Below, one piece after another: positions 1 through 6,459 of a stretch of 26,467 bases of DNA. Both the position numbers and the translations under genes were made by a program. This stretch comes from a virus. A model generated the notes under the pieces. It searched no databases and was not told the DNA's origin. It saw only the letters and a program-made list of their open reading frames with translations. Within the stretch, counting starts at the first letter, position 1, and each line of letters begins with the position of its first letter. The stretch is from IMG/VR virus record IMGVR_UViG_3300014838_000409, positions 1 to 26,467 of that record, one strand, 5' to 3'.

Positions 1-4
1 ATAT

Positions 5-1354
5 TTACCAATTCTCCTCGAAGTCAAATGTCTTGGATGCAAGTTGTGAACCTCTGTTCGGGTATTTCCACGAAATTGCAGTATAAATGTCCAAAAGTTT
101 ACTTCTCAACTCACGGTCATACATCTTATTACGATCAATATGCTCGGTCATGAACTTCAATAGCTCATCGGGATCGGTATCATCACCCTTGATTGCTAAT
201 GATTCAATATAGAAATCATTGGGAAGCAGATAGACCCACTTGACCTTCTCCCCCGTGCGTATCTTCTCAAACTGTTTATCTAGTTTCCACACCTTCAACA
301 AATCATTGTAAGCTAATGCCGCACGAACTTGGGCGGGAGACTTCATAATAAACTGGAATAACTTGCGATGAGACGGATTGTAATCATTTTCTCCATCCTT
401 GGAGATGTAGCGAACCGAACTGGTCTTGGCAAGATTAACCATCTCAAGACTTTGGATGGTCTCCTCAAAATTCATGATGCGTTCATCAAGGTCGGATTGC
501 GGAGTTCCCCGCAATAAATCATCAATCATATTTGAGGCAAACTTGCGAAACGCTGTCGGGAAACTTGAACGAACTACGTCAATGCCTTTGACTTCCAGTT
601 TACCCTCCTTACCGTCCTTGGACTTGACAGCCTTGTTCTTCTCCATGTCATAGACCTTAAGCATAGCGTAACGCTTCTTAGATACCCACATTGCCTTTTT
701 AGCAATTACGTCCGCCATGATCTTTATACGATTATGGTCAGGTGCCACATTGAATATCTTGGGCACCATATAGTTATAGAAATTATTGATTCGGGTGGAT
801 ACTGCGGTCACCCAATCAATGGTGAACTTAGTCATGTCTTCTTCTTTTACATTCTGCAATTTGGCCACTGACAATGCTGACATATACAGAGAGTCGGTAT
901 CAATGTAGATAACAAAGTCCTGTGCAGGAGGAACCACGTTTGCTTCCTTGAACTTTGTGAGATACATGTCATTGACTAATCGCTCGGCAGAACGAATAAT
1001 TTCTTGTCCCGAAGTAGTAACGGCTTCAGCATTGTCACGATCATAGAATCGGAACACAGGTAATCCTAATGCACCATAAACCGAGTTAAGGAAAATCTTC
1101 TGCCTCTTCTGACGACGGTCGTAGAATGATTCCTTTTCCTTGTCACCCTTCTTACCATACTCACCGGCAAGCTTGCGATATTCAACACGTTCCTTGAACC
1201 ATACATCAAGAATAGTAGGAACTACTCCACGCCCTTCTTCCTCAAATATATTCCCATCGGCATCTATACCCAGTCCGAGAGGTTTTAAATATGCATCAAG
1301 CAATTCCCGAGTTTCAAACTCAAGTATTTTTTCTTCTATTTCTACTTTTATCAT
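5..1354 (-). CDS. DNA polymerase family B, C-terminal fragment (palm/fingers/thumb)
   Basis: This is the catalytic C-terminal part of a T4-gp43-like replicative DNA polymerase. Motif B (KIFLNSVYG, residues 86-94) binds the incoming nucleotide. Motif C (IDTDS, around 151-155) supplies the metal-binding aspartates. A KKRY element follows in MWVSKKRYAM. The exonuclease domain and motif A are absent; they are in the separate gene at 2078-3463. At 449 aa it cannot be a complete polymerase (T4 gp43 is about 900 aa), but 449 plus 461 aa makes a normal total. Its ATG overlaps the HNH endonuclease stop (ATGA), so translation is probably coupled. Residues 17-50, including DADGNIFEEEGRGVVP, cover the linker between motifs A and B, and a related segment also ends the N-terminal piece. 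The two proteins probably assemble into one enzyme, as reported for split gene 43 in some T4-like phages. Family assignment is firm; activity of the split form is inferred. Confidence 0.95.
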   Translation of the reverse strand: MIKVEIEEKILEFETRELLDAYLKPLGLGIDADGNIFEEEGRGVVPTILDVWFKERVEYRKLAGEYGKKGDKEKESFYDRRQKRQKIFLNSVYGALGLPVFRFYDRDNAEAVTTSGQEIIRSAERLVNDMYLTKFKEANVVPPAQDFVIYIDTDSLYMSALSVAKLQNVKEEDMTKFTIDWVTAVSTRINNFYNYMVPKIFNVAPDHNRIKIMADVIAKKAMWVSKKRYAMLKVYDMEKNKAVKSKDGKEGKLEVKGIDVVRSSFPTAFRKFASNMIDDLLRGTPQSDLDERIMNFEETIQSLEMVNLAKTSSVRYISKDGENDYNPSHRKLFQFIMKSPAQVRAALAYNDLLKVWKLDKQFEKIRTGEKVKWVYLLPNDFYIESLAIKGDDTDPDELLKFMTEHIDRNKMYDRELRSKLLDIYTAISWKYPNRGSQLASKTFDFEENW

Positions 1355-2046
1355 ATCTTACGATACTCCACAATTCTTTTGCACATTTTTAAAAATTCAT
1401 CATCGGAGAAATCTTGCTTCATCCAATTAACATTTTTATGAACCCATTGAACGTTTCCTTTTACATATCCCCTCGATGAATCAATACGATCTAACGAAGC
1501 GGTTTGCTCAATTTTATCAGAACATCCAAATTCTAAATCCATACCAGATAATGCACACTTTCGTTTTTGCGAATCAAATAGATTCGAAATATATTCCAAT
1601 GTAATATCAAAATCTTTGTGAGTACGGATAGCATGATGTTTTATTCTTGTAAAAACTATCTTTGGAACTTTACCGAATCCTTTCCATAAATGGTTTAAAT
1701 TTTGGATTAAACATTTTTGACATCCATCATTATTTTCACATAACAATCGGGCGGCTCGTTTTTTAAGCACATTGCCACAATCACACCTACAAGAAACCTG
1801 AGTACCACTTCCTATTCGATTAGATAAAACAGTTAATTTTCCAAACCGCTGTCCTCGTTTGATGAGACAATCATACTTCGATCTATCTACAGTATTCTTC
1901 CATCTTTTTCTAGTAGCACATGATCGGCACAAAGTTCGTCCAAGTCGTTTCGATTCATAATATCCTTCATACGTAGGATAAAATTTAACCGCTTTGCAAT
2001 CGTCACAAATTATAGTCCATTTCTTAGAGTTCATATTTTCCTTCAT
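1351..2046 (-). CDS. HNH homing endonuclease splitting the DNA polymerase gene
   Basis: A free-standing HNH endonuclease of 231 aa that presumably spreads by cutting polymerase genes lacking it. The N-terminus has a zinc-ribbon pair (C14/C17 and C40/C43). Next comes a phage-typical module, GQRFGKLTVL followed by CRCDCGN (86-91) and more cysteines at 109/112. The C-terminal nuclease domain starts near CALSGMDLEFG, with SLDRIDS (184-190), GNVQWVHKNVN (197-207) and a conserved tail. These match HNH/EndoVII-like phage nucleases. Its stop overlaps the start of the C-terminal polymerase fragment, and its start lies 31 bp after the stop of the N-terminal fragment. It has its own start and stop, so it is an intergenic insertion and not an intein. 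I see no intron structure around it. A degraded relative lies at 3465-3640. Confidence 0.9.
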   Translation of the reverse strand: MKENMNSKKWTIICDDCKAVKFYPTYEGYYESKRLGRTLCRSCATRKRWKNTVDRSKYDCLIKRGQRFGKLTVLSNRIGSGTQVSCRCDCGNVLKKRAARLLCENNDGCQKCLIQNLNHLWKGFGKVPKIVFTRIKHHAIRTHKDFDITLEYISNLFDSQKRKCALSGMDLEFGCSDKIEQTASLDRIDSSRGYVKGNVQWVHKNVNWMKQDFSDDEFLKMCKRIVEYRKI

Positions 2047-2077
2047 CTATCATGACTATAAATATTAACAAAAAACA

Positions 2078-3463
2078 CTAACCGTCATTTTGTATTATTT
2101 TTCCAACAATTTTCCGGGTAGGTTGTTTATAGACAACTCCATTACTCGCTATAGAAAAAGCGTGATTAGCAATTAATTTCTTAAAATCATTGGAAGAATA
2201 TCCACGCTCACCTAGCCTTACAATAGGCATTTCTCCACGCTGAAACGCCATCATGTTCCATCCTTCGACCCTCCCAATTTTTTTCTCGGGACTTATATTT
2301 AATGTCATGATTACACTGGGATACAGTGACGTTATGTCCGCTGAACAAACCCAGTCATATAGTCCACTGACAGGTTCTTTAACGAATGCTCCAACGAATC
2401 CATCCTCACCACTTTCCTGCATGTCTTCATACTCTTCACGTCCACCAATGGGTTTATTGGAAGCAATTTTTCCAGAGCGAGATAAATATGTTAATATAGC
2501 CCCATCAATAAAGCGACTGGACATTTGAACCCATTCGTAAGGAACGTGCCCTTTATGACACACAGCTTGGGCAAGGTGAATGAAATCGTATTTATGGTCC
2601 AACTCCACCACGATCTTAACGTCCACCAAGTTATATTCGATATAACGATTCAAGTCTTCATTATACAATTGAGTCAAACTGCCACGATAAGTAAGCTTTT
2701 GATGCTTCAGTTCTTCATCTTTGGCAACATTTCCAAGTGCCCATGATGGTTTCATGACACCAATGAACTTCTTGTAGAGTTCCATATAGTCAAGACAAGA
2801 GACTCCTGCCACAACCATTTTGCGATTAAACTTGTTTTGATATACAATTCCAATCGGTGATAGACGATAGGCGGCTTGCTTTCCGACGACATTACGAATA
2901 CGATTGAAGAGATAAGGAATATCAAATCCATTAGAATTCCATCCCGTGACGATGGTAGGTTTGATCTGTTCCCACAGTGTCAAGCACGCATCCAATAAAG
3001 TATCCTCGCACTTAAACGAACGAATGTCAACTTCATCCGTAGTGCTGTTTGGGATTTTACATTCGGGGTCAAGAACCAATGAATGGTACTTGTTAGCCAC
3101 TTGGTCATATAATGCAATTGCAGTAATGGCTTTATCACCAGTTTGAATGTCAGGAAACCCACCTTCCGATGAAACTTCAATATCGATCACGACTATTTTA
3201 TGACCAACTGATACCTCATCACTATCAATATATTTATCTATGAGAGTCCGCATAGCTGGGTCAACATCCGACTCAAATAATGATGGGTCACGGTCATCGA
3301 ATGCCGTTATCTTATCCAACTCATCCCCATAAAGTGACCTGTATTTACCACCCGCCATCTTACGATAGGCATATCGTATTGTAGGAAATGATGAATATCC
3401 CGACATATCATCCCACAAATGAGTAACGCCATTCTTTTTATCGCAGAAAATATTTTGAAACAT
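2078..3463 (-). CDS. DNA polymerase family B, N-terminal fragment (exonuclease domain to motif A)
   Basis: The N-terminal half of the split replicative polymerase. The 3'-5' proofreading exonuclease motifs are present: Exo I VVIDIEV (D94, E96), Exo II NGFDIPYL (D181) and Exo III YNLVDV (Y277, D281). The polymerase domain begins with motif A, SADITSLYPSVI (D376), and NISPEKKIG. The protein ends at residue 461, soon after HAFSIASNGVVY, a segment that in whole polymerases leads to motif B. The last part (TRKIVGKIIQNDG) looks like an abrupt, altered end. The beginning resembles complete relatives, so the ATG at 3463 is probably close to native. Its start lies one base after the stop of a decayed HNH gene. 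Proofreading and half of the palm come from this protein, while motifs B and C come from the gene at 5-1354. Confidence 0.95.
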   Translation of the reverse strand: MFQNIFCDKKNGVTHLWDDMSGYSSFPTIRYAYRKMAGGKYRSLYGDELDKITAFDDRDPSLFESDVDPAMRTLIDKYIDSDEVSVGHKIVVIDIEVSSEGGFPDIQTGDKAITAIALYDQVANKYHSLVLDPECKIPNSTTDEVDIRSFKCEDTLLDACLTLWEQIKPTIVTGWNSNGFDIPYLFNRIRNVVGKQAAYRLSPIGIVYQNKFNRKMVVAGVSCLDYMELYKKFIGVMKPSWALGNVAKDEELKHQKLTYRGSLTQLYNEDLNRYIEYNLVDVKIVVELDHKYDFIHLAQAVCHKGHVPYEWVQMSSRFIDGAILTYLSRSGKIASNKPIGGREEYEDMQESGEDGFVGAFVKEPVSGLYDWVCSADITSLYPSVIMTLNISPEKKIGRVEGWNMMAFQRGEMPIVRLGERGYSSNDFKKLIANHAFSIASNGVVYKQPTRKIVGKIIQNDG

Positions 3464-3464
3464 A

Positions 3465-3640
3465 TTACTTGTGAATGCTTGATATTTTTTTACACATATT
3501 TATGAAATATTCATTTGAGAAGTCAAGTTTCATTAAATTAACATCTTTATGAATCCATTGAATATTTCCCCATAACGTAATCTTTACTGGAATCTATTCG
3601 GTCAAGAGATGCCGTATTTCCGTCTTAAATCTCTTCATAT
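3465..3640 (-). pseudogene. HNH endonuclease relic (C-terminal part, frameshifted)
   Basis: Read on the minus strand, this stretch encodes ASLDRIDSSKDYV, then after a one-base insertion GNIQWIHKDVN and LMKLDFSNEYFINMCKKIS before a TAA at 3465-3467. This closely matches the last ~50 residues of the intact HNH endonuclease at 1351-2046 (ASLDRIDSSRGYV, GNVQWVHKNVN, MKQDFSDDEFLKMCKRI). At DNA level the two regions align well except for one extra base near 3570-3590, which shifts the frame. A TAA lies in frame just before the recognisable part and the N-terminal two thirds are missing. It separates the 82-aa gene from the polymerase N-terminal gene, an operon join that would otherwise probably be tight. 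It is probably the remnant of an earlier insertion next to the polymerase gene. Confidence 0.85.
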
Positions 3641-3641
3641 A

Positions 3642-3890
3642 TTATTTTACATCTTTCGGCATCTCGGAGGAAATCTGTAACAGTTGAGGCTGAAGAGGAT
3701 TATTGTGGGTCATAAGAGTGACCCATATCTTAGCTCCAAACATCAATCTGATCGCATCCCAAAATGTAAGCTTCCAACAAGAAGTCACCAATCCATCCGG
3801 AGTTTTTGTCTTATAACTCGGGAGTGGAAGATATTCCGGCTGGTTTTTTGCGTGGATACTATTAGCTTCTGGAAAGTTTATTATTTTCAT
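3642..3890 (-). CDS. small conserved phage-type protein (82 aa), function unknown
   Basis: An 82-aa protein with a central segment SCWKLTFWDAIRLMFGAKIW followed by VTLMTHNNPLQPQL. This pattern (a WKL-x-FW-x-R-x-MFGAKIW stretch, then a short strand and 'LQPQL') recurs, to my knowledge, in small uncharacterised phage proteins. The central stretch is amphipathic with several aromatics, but it is not long or hydrophobic enough to be a clear membrane helix. The start overlaps the stop of the DUF5662-like gene upstream (ATGA). Downstream it is followed by the HNH relic. It probably belongs to the early replication operon. No function can be assigned. Confidence 0.75.
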   Translation of the reverse strand: MKIINFPEANSIHAKNQPEYLPLPSYKTKTPDGLVTSCWKLTFWDAIRLMFGAKIWVTLMTHNNPLQPQLLQISSEMPKDVK

Positions 3891-4414
3891 AACATCTTAA
3901 AATCAATAGCCGTATTATACAGTATTTGGGCAAGCTGTGGCGATATTTTATATTTCTCACCCGCTAAGATAATGGATTTCTTCAAATCTCCGGGATGCTC
4001 AGGATGGTTTTGCGTAGCGGATTTCCAGTCACATAACATTTCCACTAGGTCCACTAAATTCATACTATCAATGCCGTTTAAGAAATGCTCGGGATGATGC
4101 CTATTACACTTGTAATGATGGTCAGTGGCTGGTTTAACGGCTTCCTTGGCTTTGTTATATCCCTCACTCGCATATGGATACTTTTCAAATTTATCCATCA
4201 TCGTAGCATAGATCGGAAATTCTTCCGGTCCAAACTTCGAATCATCATGCATTAGACCCCGTTGCAACACTTCCTGTGACATTCTTGACATCAGAGTCAA
4301 CACTCTGAGTTGATGGGCAGTCAATACTTTCTTTAACTTCTTCTCTCGGAGTCGTTGAACCTGCGCCTTCAATTTGGATGTTGGTGGGAGGTTGTGTATC
4401 GGGGTTGTTCTCAT
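3887..4414 (-). CDS. DUF5662-like phage protein
   Basis: The protein has MHDDSKFGPEEF (around residues 55-66), then DHHYKCNRHHPEH and GIDSMNLVDLVEMLCDWKSA. This combination of an HD-x-SK motif with a downstream HHPEH and a 'DLVEM-x-CDW' helix is what I know from DUF5662 proteins of phages and bacteria. The conserved histidines and aspartates suggest a metal-binding, HD-like helical fold, but no activity is established. The start is uncertain. The ATG at 4414 gives 175 aa but overlaps the upstream gene by 170 bp in another frame. A TTG at 4322-4324 (just before TAHQLRVL) would shorten the overlap and still keep the family-like N-terminus. The 3' end overlaps the 82-aa gene by 4 bp. Confidence 0.78.
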   Translation of the reverse strand: MRTTPIHNLPPTSKLKAQVQRLREKKLKKVLTAHQLRVLTLMSRMSQEVLQRGLMHDDSKFGPEEFPIYATMMDKFEKYPYASEGYNKAKEAVKPATDHHYKCNRHHPEHFLNGIDSMNLVDLVEMLCDWKSATQNHPEHPGDLKKSIILAGEKYKISPQLAQILYNTAIDFKML

Positions 4415-4691
4415 TAGGTGGAGGATTTTGATTTATTTGAACACAAACCCCAAGCTTTTGCATTAGGGAGGTATAAGTAGAATGACCCTCGGGTTTTAAG
4501 CTAGGAAACGCATCAATAAACTTTTTCACGAGCAGATCATGTTTAAACCAAGTTAAATGCCTTGGCTCGAAAGTCATTTTCGGTAAACCAGGTGGAGCTA
4601 CAACATTGACAATATGCAATGCGATCACAATTTCATCTTCAGACAATGTGTTGAATTGATTTAGAGTCATATCTACAGTCAATCCTTCCAT
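4245..4691 (-). CDS. hypothetical protein with disordered Ser/Thr/Pro-rich tail (148 aa)
   Basis: I do not recognise the family. The first ~85 residues look folded (mixed hydrophobic and charged, for example FEPRHLTWFKHDLLVKKFID). From about residue 90 the sequence turns low-complexity: NQNPPPNENNPDTQPPT, then Ser/Thr/Val-rich to the end. The tail's coding sequence overlaps the start of the DUF5662-like gene by up to 170 bp in a different frame, so one of the two boundaries may be wrong or the overlap may be genuine. It overlaps the upstream small Cys-rich gene by 13 bp, as expected for this compressed operon. Confidence 0.65.
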   Translation of the reverse strand: MEGLTVDMTLNQFNTLSEDEIVIALHIVNVVAPPGLPKMTFEPRHLTWFKHDLLVKKFIDAFPSLKPEGHSTYTSLMQKLGVCVQINQNPPPNENNPDTQPPTNIQIEGAGSTTPREEVKESIDCPSTQSVDSDVKNVTGSVATGSNA

Positions 4692-4906
4692 CTTAAGGGA
4701 GGTCCATCATAAATTCCAACTATACACCAAGCATCAAAAAGAACGGGAAGTTTGTGAGTATTAATTGCAGGTGAAGTCGGACATGGCAAAAACCTTTGTC
4801 CACATCCATCGGCACATTCCCAATAATCAGAACGAGTTCCATCGGGATGGTCTGTATGTTTTAAAATAACCTTACAATGAGCACAGCAGGCTTGAGAATC
4901 ACTCAT
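4679..4906 (-). CDS. small Cys-rich (zinc-ribbon-like) protein, 75 aa
   Basis: A 75-aa protein with CAHCKV near the N-terminus (C8, C11) and CADGCGQRFLPC further on, giving two CxxC-type pairs about 20 residues apart. That is the layout of a single treble-clef or zinc-ribbon domain. The second half has no recognisable motif. It overlaps the Tat-signal gene upstream by 4 bp (ATGA) and the following gene by 13 bp, so it is translated as part of the same operon. Zinc binding is inferred from cysteine spacing only. DNA, RNA or protein binding are all possible. Confidence 0.7.
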   Translation of the reverse strand: MSDSQACCAHCKVILKHTDHPDGTRSDYWECADGCGQRFLPCPTSPAINTHKLPVLFDAWCIVGIYDGPPLRWKD

Positions 4907-5343
4907 ATAATTCCTTTCGCATTAATACCACGAAAGAATCCCTTATATCTGTAATTACTATCAGGCGTAATAACATAACACGGATTAAATCCAACGACAT
5001 ACAGATGGGTTATTCCAAGCCGATGAATTTCAAATGCCGCTTCTTTTTGGCATTCTTTACGAAATGCCAAATTATTCATGTCAGGGATTCCATCACTATA
5101 CATCTTAAGCACATATGTTCGAACAGAGCATGGGTTTCCATCAATTAGACCACTTGGAAATGGAAAATGAATAAATCCATATGATGGCATCTCATGCGGC
5201 AACATAATAGGATAATAATCATACTGCATTGCGGGTAATGACGAAGGTTTGACCGGAGATTCTGGTAAAATACATGCTGCCTTCGCCACAACACCTATCA
5301 GTGGCAACGCAGCCATTGTCGTAATAAAACTTCTCCTATTCAT
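4903..5343 (-). CDS. exported protein with twin-arginine (Tat) signal peptide, function unknown
   Basis: The N-terminus MNRRSFITTMAALPLIGVVA has the twin-arginine motif (NRRSFI, close to S/TRRxFLK) and a hydrophobic core. AKA at 20-22 offers a signal peptidase I site. The cysteine after it does not fit a lipobox because lysine is in the -3 region. The mature part (~120 aa) has no domain I recognise; GITHLYVVGFNPCYVI is its most structured-looking part. It is the first gene of the leftward operon, and a predicted promoter would start transcription almost at its ATG. A Tat substrate in a phage replication operon is unusual. It may act in the host periplasm, for example in superinfection exclusion, but that is a guess. 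Confidence 0.75.
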   Translation of the reverse strand: MNRRSFITTMAALPLIGVVAKAACILPESPVKPSSLPAMQYDYYPIMLPHEMPSYGFIHFPFPSGLIDGNPCSVRTYVLKMYSDGIPDMNNLAFRKECQKEAAFEIHRLGITHLYVVGFNPCYVITPDSNYRYKGFFRGINAKGII

Positions 5344-5345
5344 TC

Positions 5346-5357
5346 TTTGATATTATC
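5346..5357 (+). repeat. direct repeat copy 1 (TTTGATATTATC) left of the GIY-YIG gene
   Basis: The 12-mer TTTGATATTATC occurs here and again at 6440-6451 in the same orientation, with partly matching bases after it (CTATAACATG here, ATACAACAATG there). The two copies bracket the GIY-YIG gene. The core GATATTATC is a perfect odd-centred palindrome (GATA-T-TATC) that overlaps a predicted -10 box in each copy. It could be a regulator site or a trace of insertion. Confidence 0.55.
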
Positions 5358-5378
5358 CTATAACATGGTATTAAGCAA
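5350..5378 (-). promoter_or_regulatory. putative sigma70-type promoter for the leftward operon
   Basis: Reading the minus strand, TTGCTT (5378-5373) is followed by a 17-bp spacer and TAATAT (5355-5350). Both boxes match the consensus only in part, but the spacing is ideal. Transcription would start near 5343, which is the A of the Tat-gene ATG, so the mRNA would be leaderless. The -10 region lies within the 12-bp element shared with the promoter at 6440-6451. Confidence 0.45.
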
Positions 5379-5450
5379 GTTTTTATAATCTTTTCGGTGG
5401 AGATGTCCACATTTATGGTATTTTGAAAGTTTAGCGGTATATTTATTGAT

Positions 5451-6425
5451 ATGAATACAGGAGTGTATAAAATAACAAATATGACAAATGGCAAGATTTA
5501 CGTCGGGTCCACATCAGCGTTAGGATTTAAGAAACGATGGTGGGGACACCGCACCAGATTACGGGCAAATACCCACTGGAACCAACATCTCCAAAACTCA
5601 TGGAACAAACACGGCGAACAGCAATTTCGGTTTGAAATCATTGAAGAATGTCTTCCCAACGACTGCATTCCCCGTGAACAGTATTATTTTGACACACTGC
5701 ACCCCCAATACAATATCCTGCAAACTGCGGGGTCTATGTTTGGGTATCGGCATACCACAGCAACAAAACAAAAAATAGGAGATGCGTGTCGAGGAGAAAA
5801 ACATCCACAATATGCTGGAAAACACATATTCTATCACCCCGAAGATGGATATTTTAACGGAGGTCTCACGGAACTATGCACCAAGTTTAAAATTCGTGAA
5901 AACACGGGGTATCGACTTAGAAGTGGAGAACTGGACAAATCTCACGGATGGATATACATTGGAAATGATAAAACTCCATTACCAGAAAATATAGATGAAT
6001 TTTATTACAGCCGAATTCATAACGACCGAACCATATATTCATTTTTTCATAAAATCCACGGAAGGTTTCAGGGCGTCATCCCCGATTTTATGAAAAAATA
6101 TAACATCTCATTTCAAAATCAATCGATAATTCGAAAACTAATAGATGGAAAACGAAAAATGGCTTGGGGATGGATATTCTTGGGCGAAGGAATTCAATAC
6201 ATAACGTCAGACATAGAAACTAAATATATGACTGCACTCAAACAAAATACTAAAGCAAATAATCATATGGACATTATCTACGAATTTTTCAATTTCAAAA
6301 CGACTGAAAATTTCCGAGGAACTTTGCGGGAGTTAATTCGAAATTATAATCTCAACGATAAATGTGCCCGTGAAATGCTCAGTCAAAGAAAACCCCACCT
6401 TAAAGGATGGACTATAAAAAGTTGA
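5451..6425 (+). CDS. GIY-YIG homing endonuclease with three C-terminal DNA-binding repeats
   Basis: The N-terminal GIY-YIG domain is complete: GVY (4-6) with YVG (17-19), the arginine region KKRWWGHR (27-34), the catalytic glutamate in PREQYYFD (E76), and the conserved asparagine in PQYNIL (N88). A NUMOD3-like segment follows (GYRHTTATKQKIGDACRG). The rest consists of three diverged ~48-residue repeats. Each runs 'IY-x-FF...G....L...Y.I......L..G.....GW': about residues 124-170 (ending HGWIYIG), 196-245 (ending AWGWIFLG) and 274-324 (ending LKGWTIKS). These probably read extended target DNA. The gene lies in the gap between the divergent Tat and Cas4-like genes and is bracketed by a 12-bp direct repeat. 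Its stop at 6425 runs into the promoter of the Cas4-like gene. Its start follows an AT-rich stretch without a clear ribosome site. Confidence 0.9.
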   Translation: MNTGVYKITNMTNGKIYVGSTSALGFKKRWWGHRTRLRANTHWNQHLQNSWNKHGEQQFRFEIIEECLPNDCIPREQYYFDTLHPQYNILQTAGSMFGYRHTTATKQKIGDACRGEKHPQYAGKHIFYHPEDGYFNGGLTELCTKFKIRENTGYRLRSGELDKSHGWIYIGNDKTPLPENIDEFYYSRIHNDRTIYSFFHKIHGRFQGVIPDFMKKYNISFQNQSIIRKLIDGKRKMAWGWIFLGEGIQYITSDIETKYMTALKQNTKANNHMDIIYEFFNFKTTENFRGTLRELIRNYNLNDKCAREMLSQRKPHLKGWTIKS

Positions 6426-6450
6426 CCGTGGGTTCTATGTTTGATATTAT
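6422..6450 (+). promoter_or_regulatory. strong putative sigma70-type promoter for the Cas4-like nuclease
   Basis: TTGACC (6422-6427), a 17-bp spacer and TATTAT (6445-6450) give five of six consensus matches in each box with optimal spacing. The start site would be near 6457, only about 3 bases before the ATG at 6460, so the transcript would be leaderless or nearly so. The -35 box overlaps the stop codon of the GIY-YIG gene. Confidence 0.7.
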
Positions 6451-6451
6451 C
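6440..6451 (+). repeat. direct repeat copy 2 (TTTGATATTATC) right of the GIY-YIG gene
   Basis: This is the second copy of the 12-mer at 5346-5357, in the same orientation. It contains the -10 box of the promoter for the Cas4-like gene. With copy 1 it brackets the GIY-YIG endonuclease gene. Confidence 0.55.
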
Positions 6452-6459
6452 ATACAACA

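Noticed and set aside
1351-2046. Intein
   Set aside because: The endonuclease has its own start and stop and no splicing-domain motifs, and the polymerase frames are not continuous with it.
2057-2064. TATAAATA, a T4-like late promoter motif, on the plus strand
   Set aside because: It points against the leftward genes around it, and AT-rich sequence makes chance matches likely. Similar matches at 8064-8071 (running into the ATG) and on the minus strand at 7421-7428 are also badly placed.
1351-2077. Group I intron containing the HNH gene within the polymerase gene
   Set aside because: The HNH stop overlaps the start codon of the C-terminal piece, only 31 bases separate its start from the N-terminal stop, and the two polymerase ends repeat the same protein segment. 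There is no room for an intron core and no clean splice product.
3684-4097. 137-aa open frame on the plus strand
   Set aside because: It is antisense to two overlapping genes with family-like proteins, and its translation has no recognisable domain.
4903-5343. Lipoprotein signal for the Tat-gene product
   Set aside because: The cysteine at the likely cleavage region is preceded by Lys-Ala-Ala, which lacks the aliphatic residue needed at the -3 position of a lipobox.
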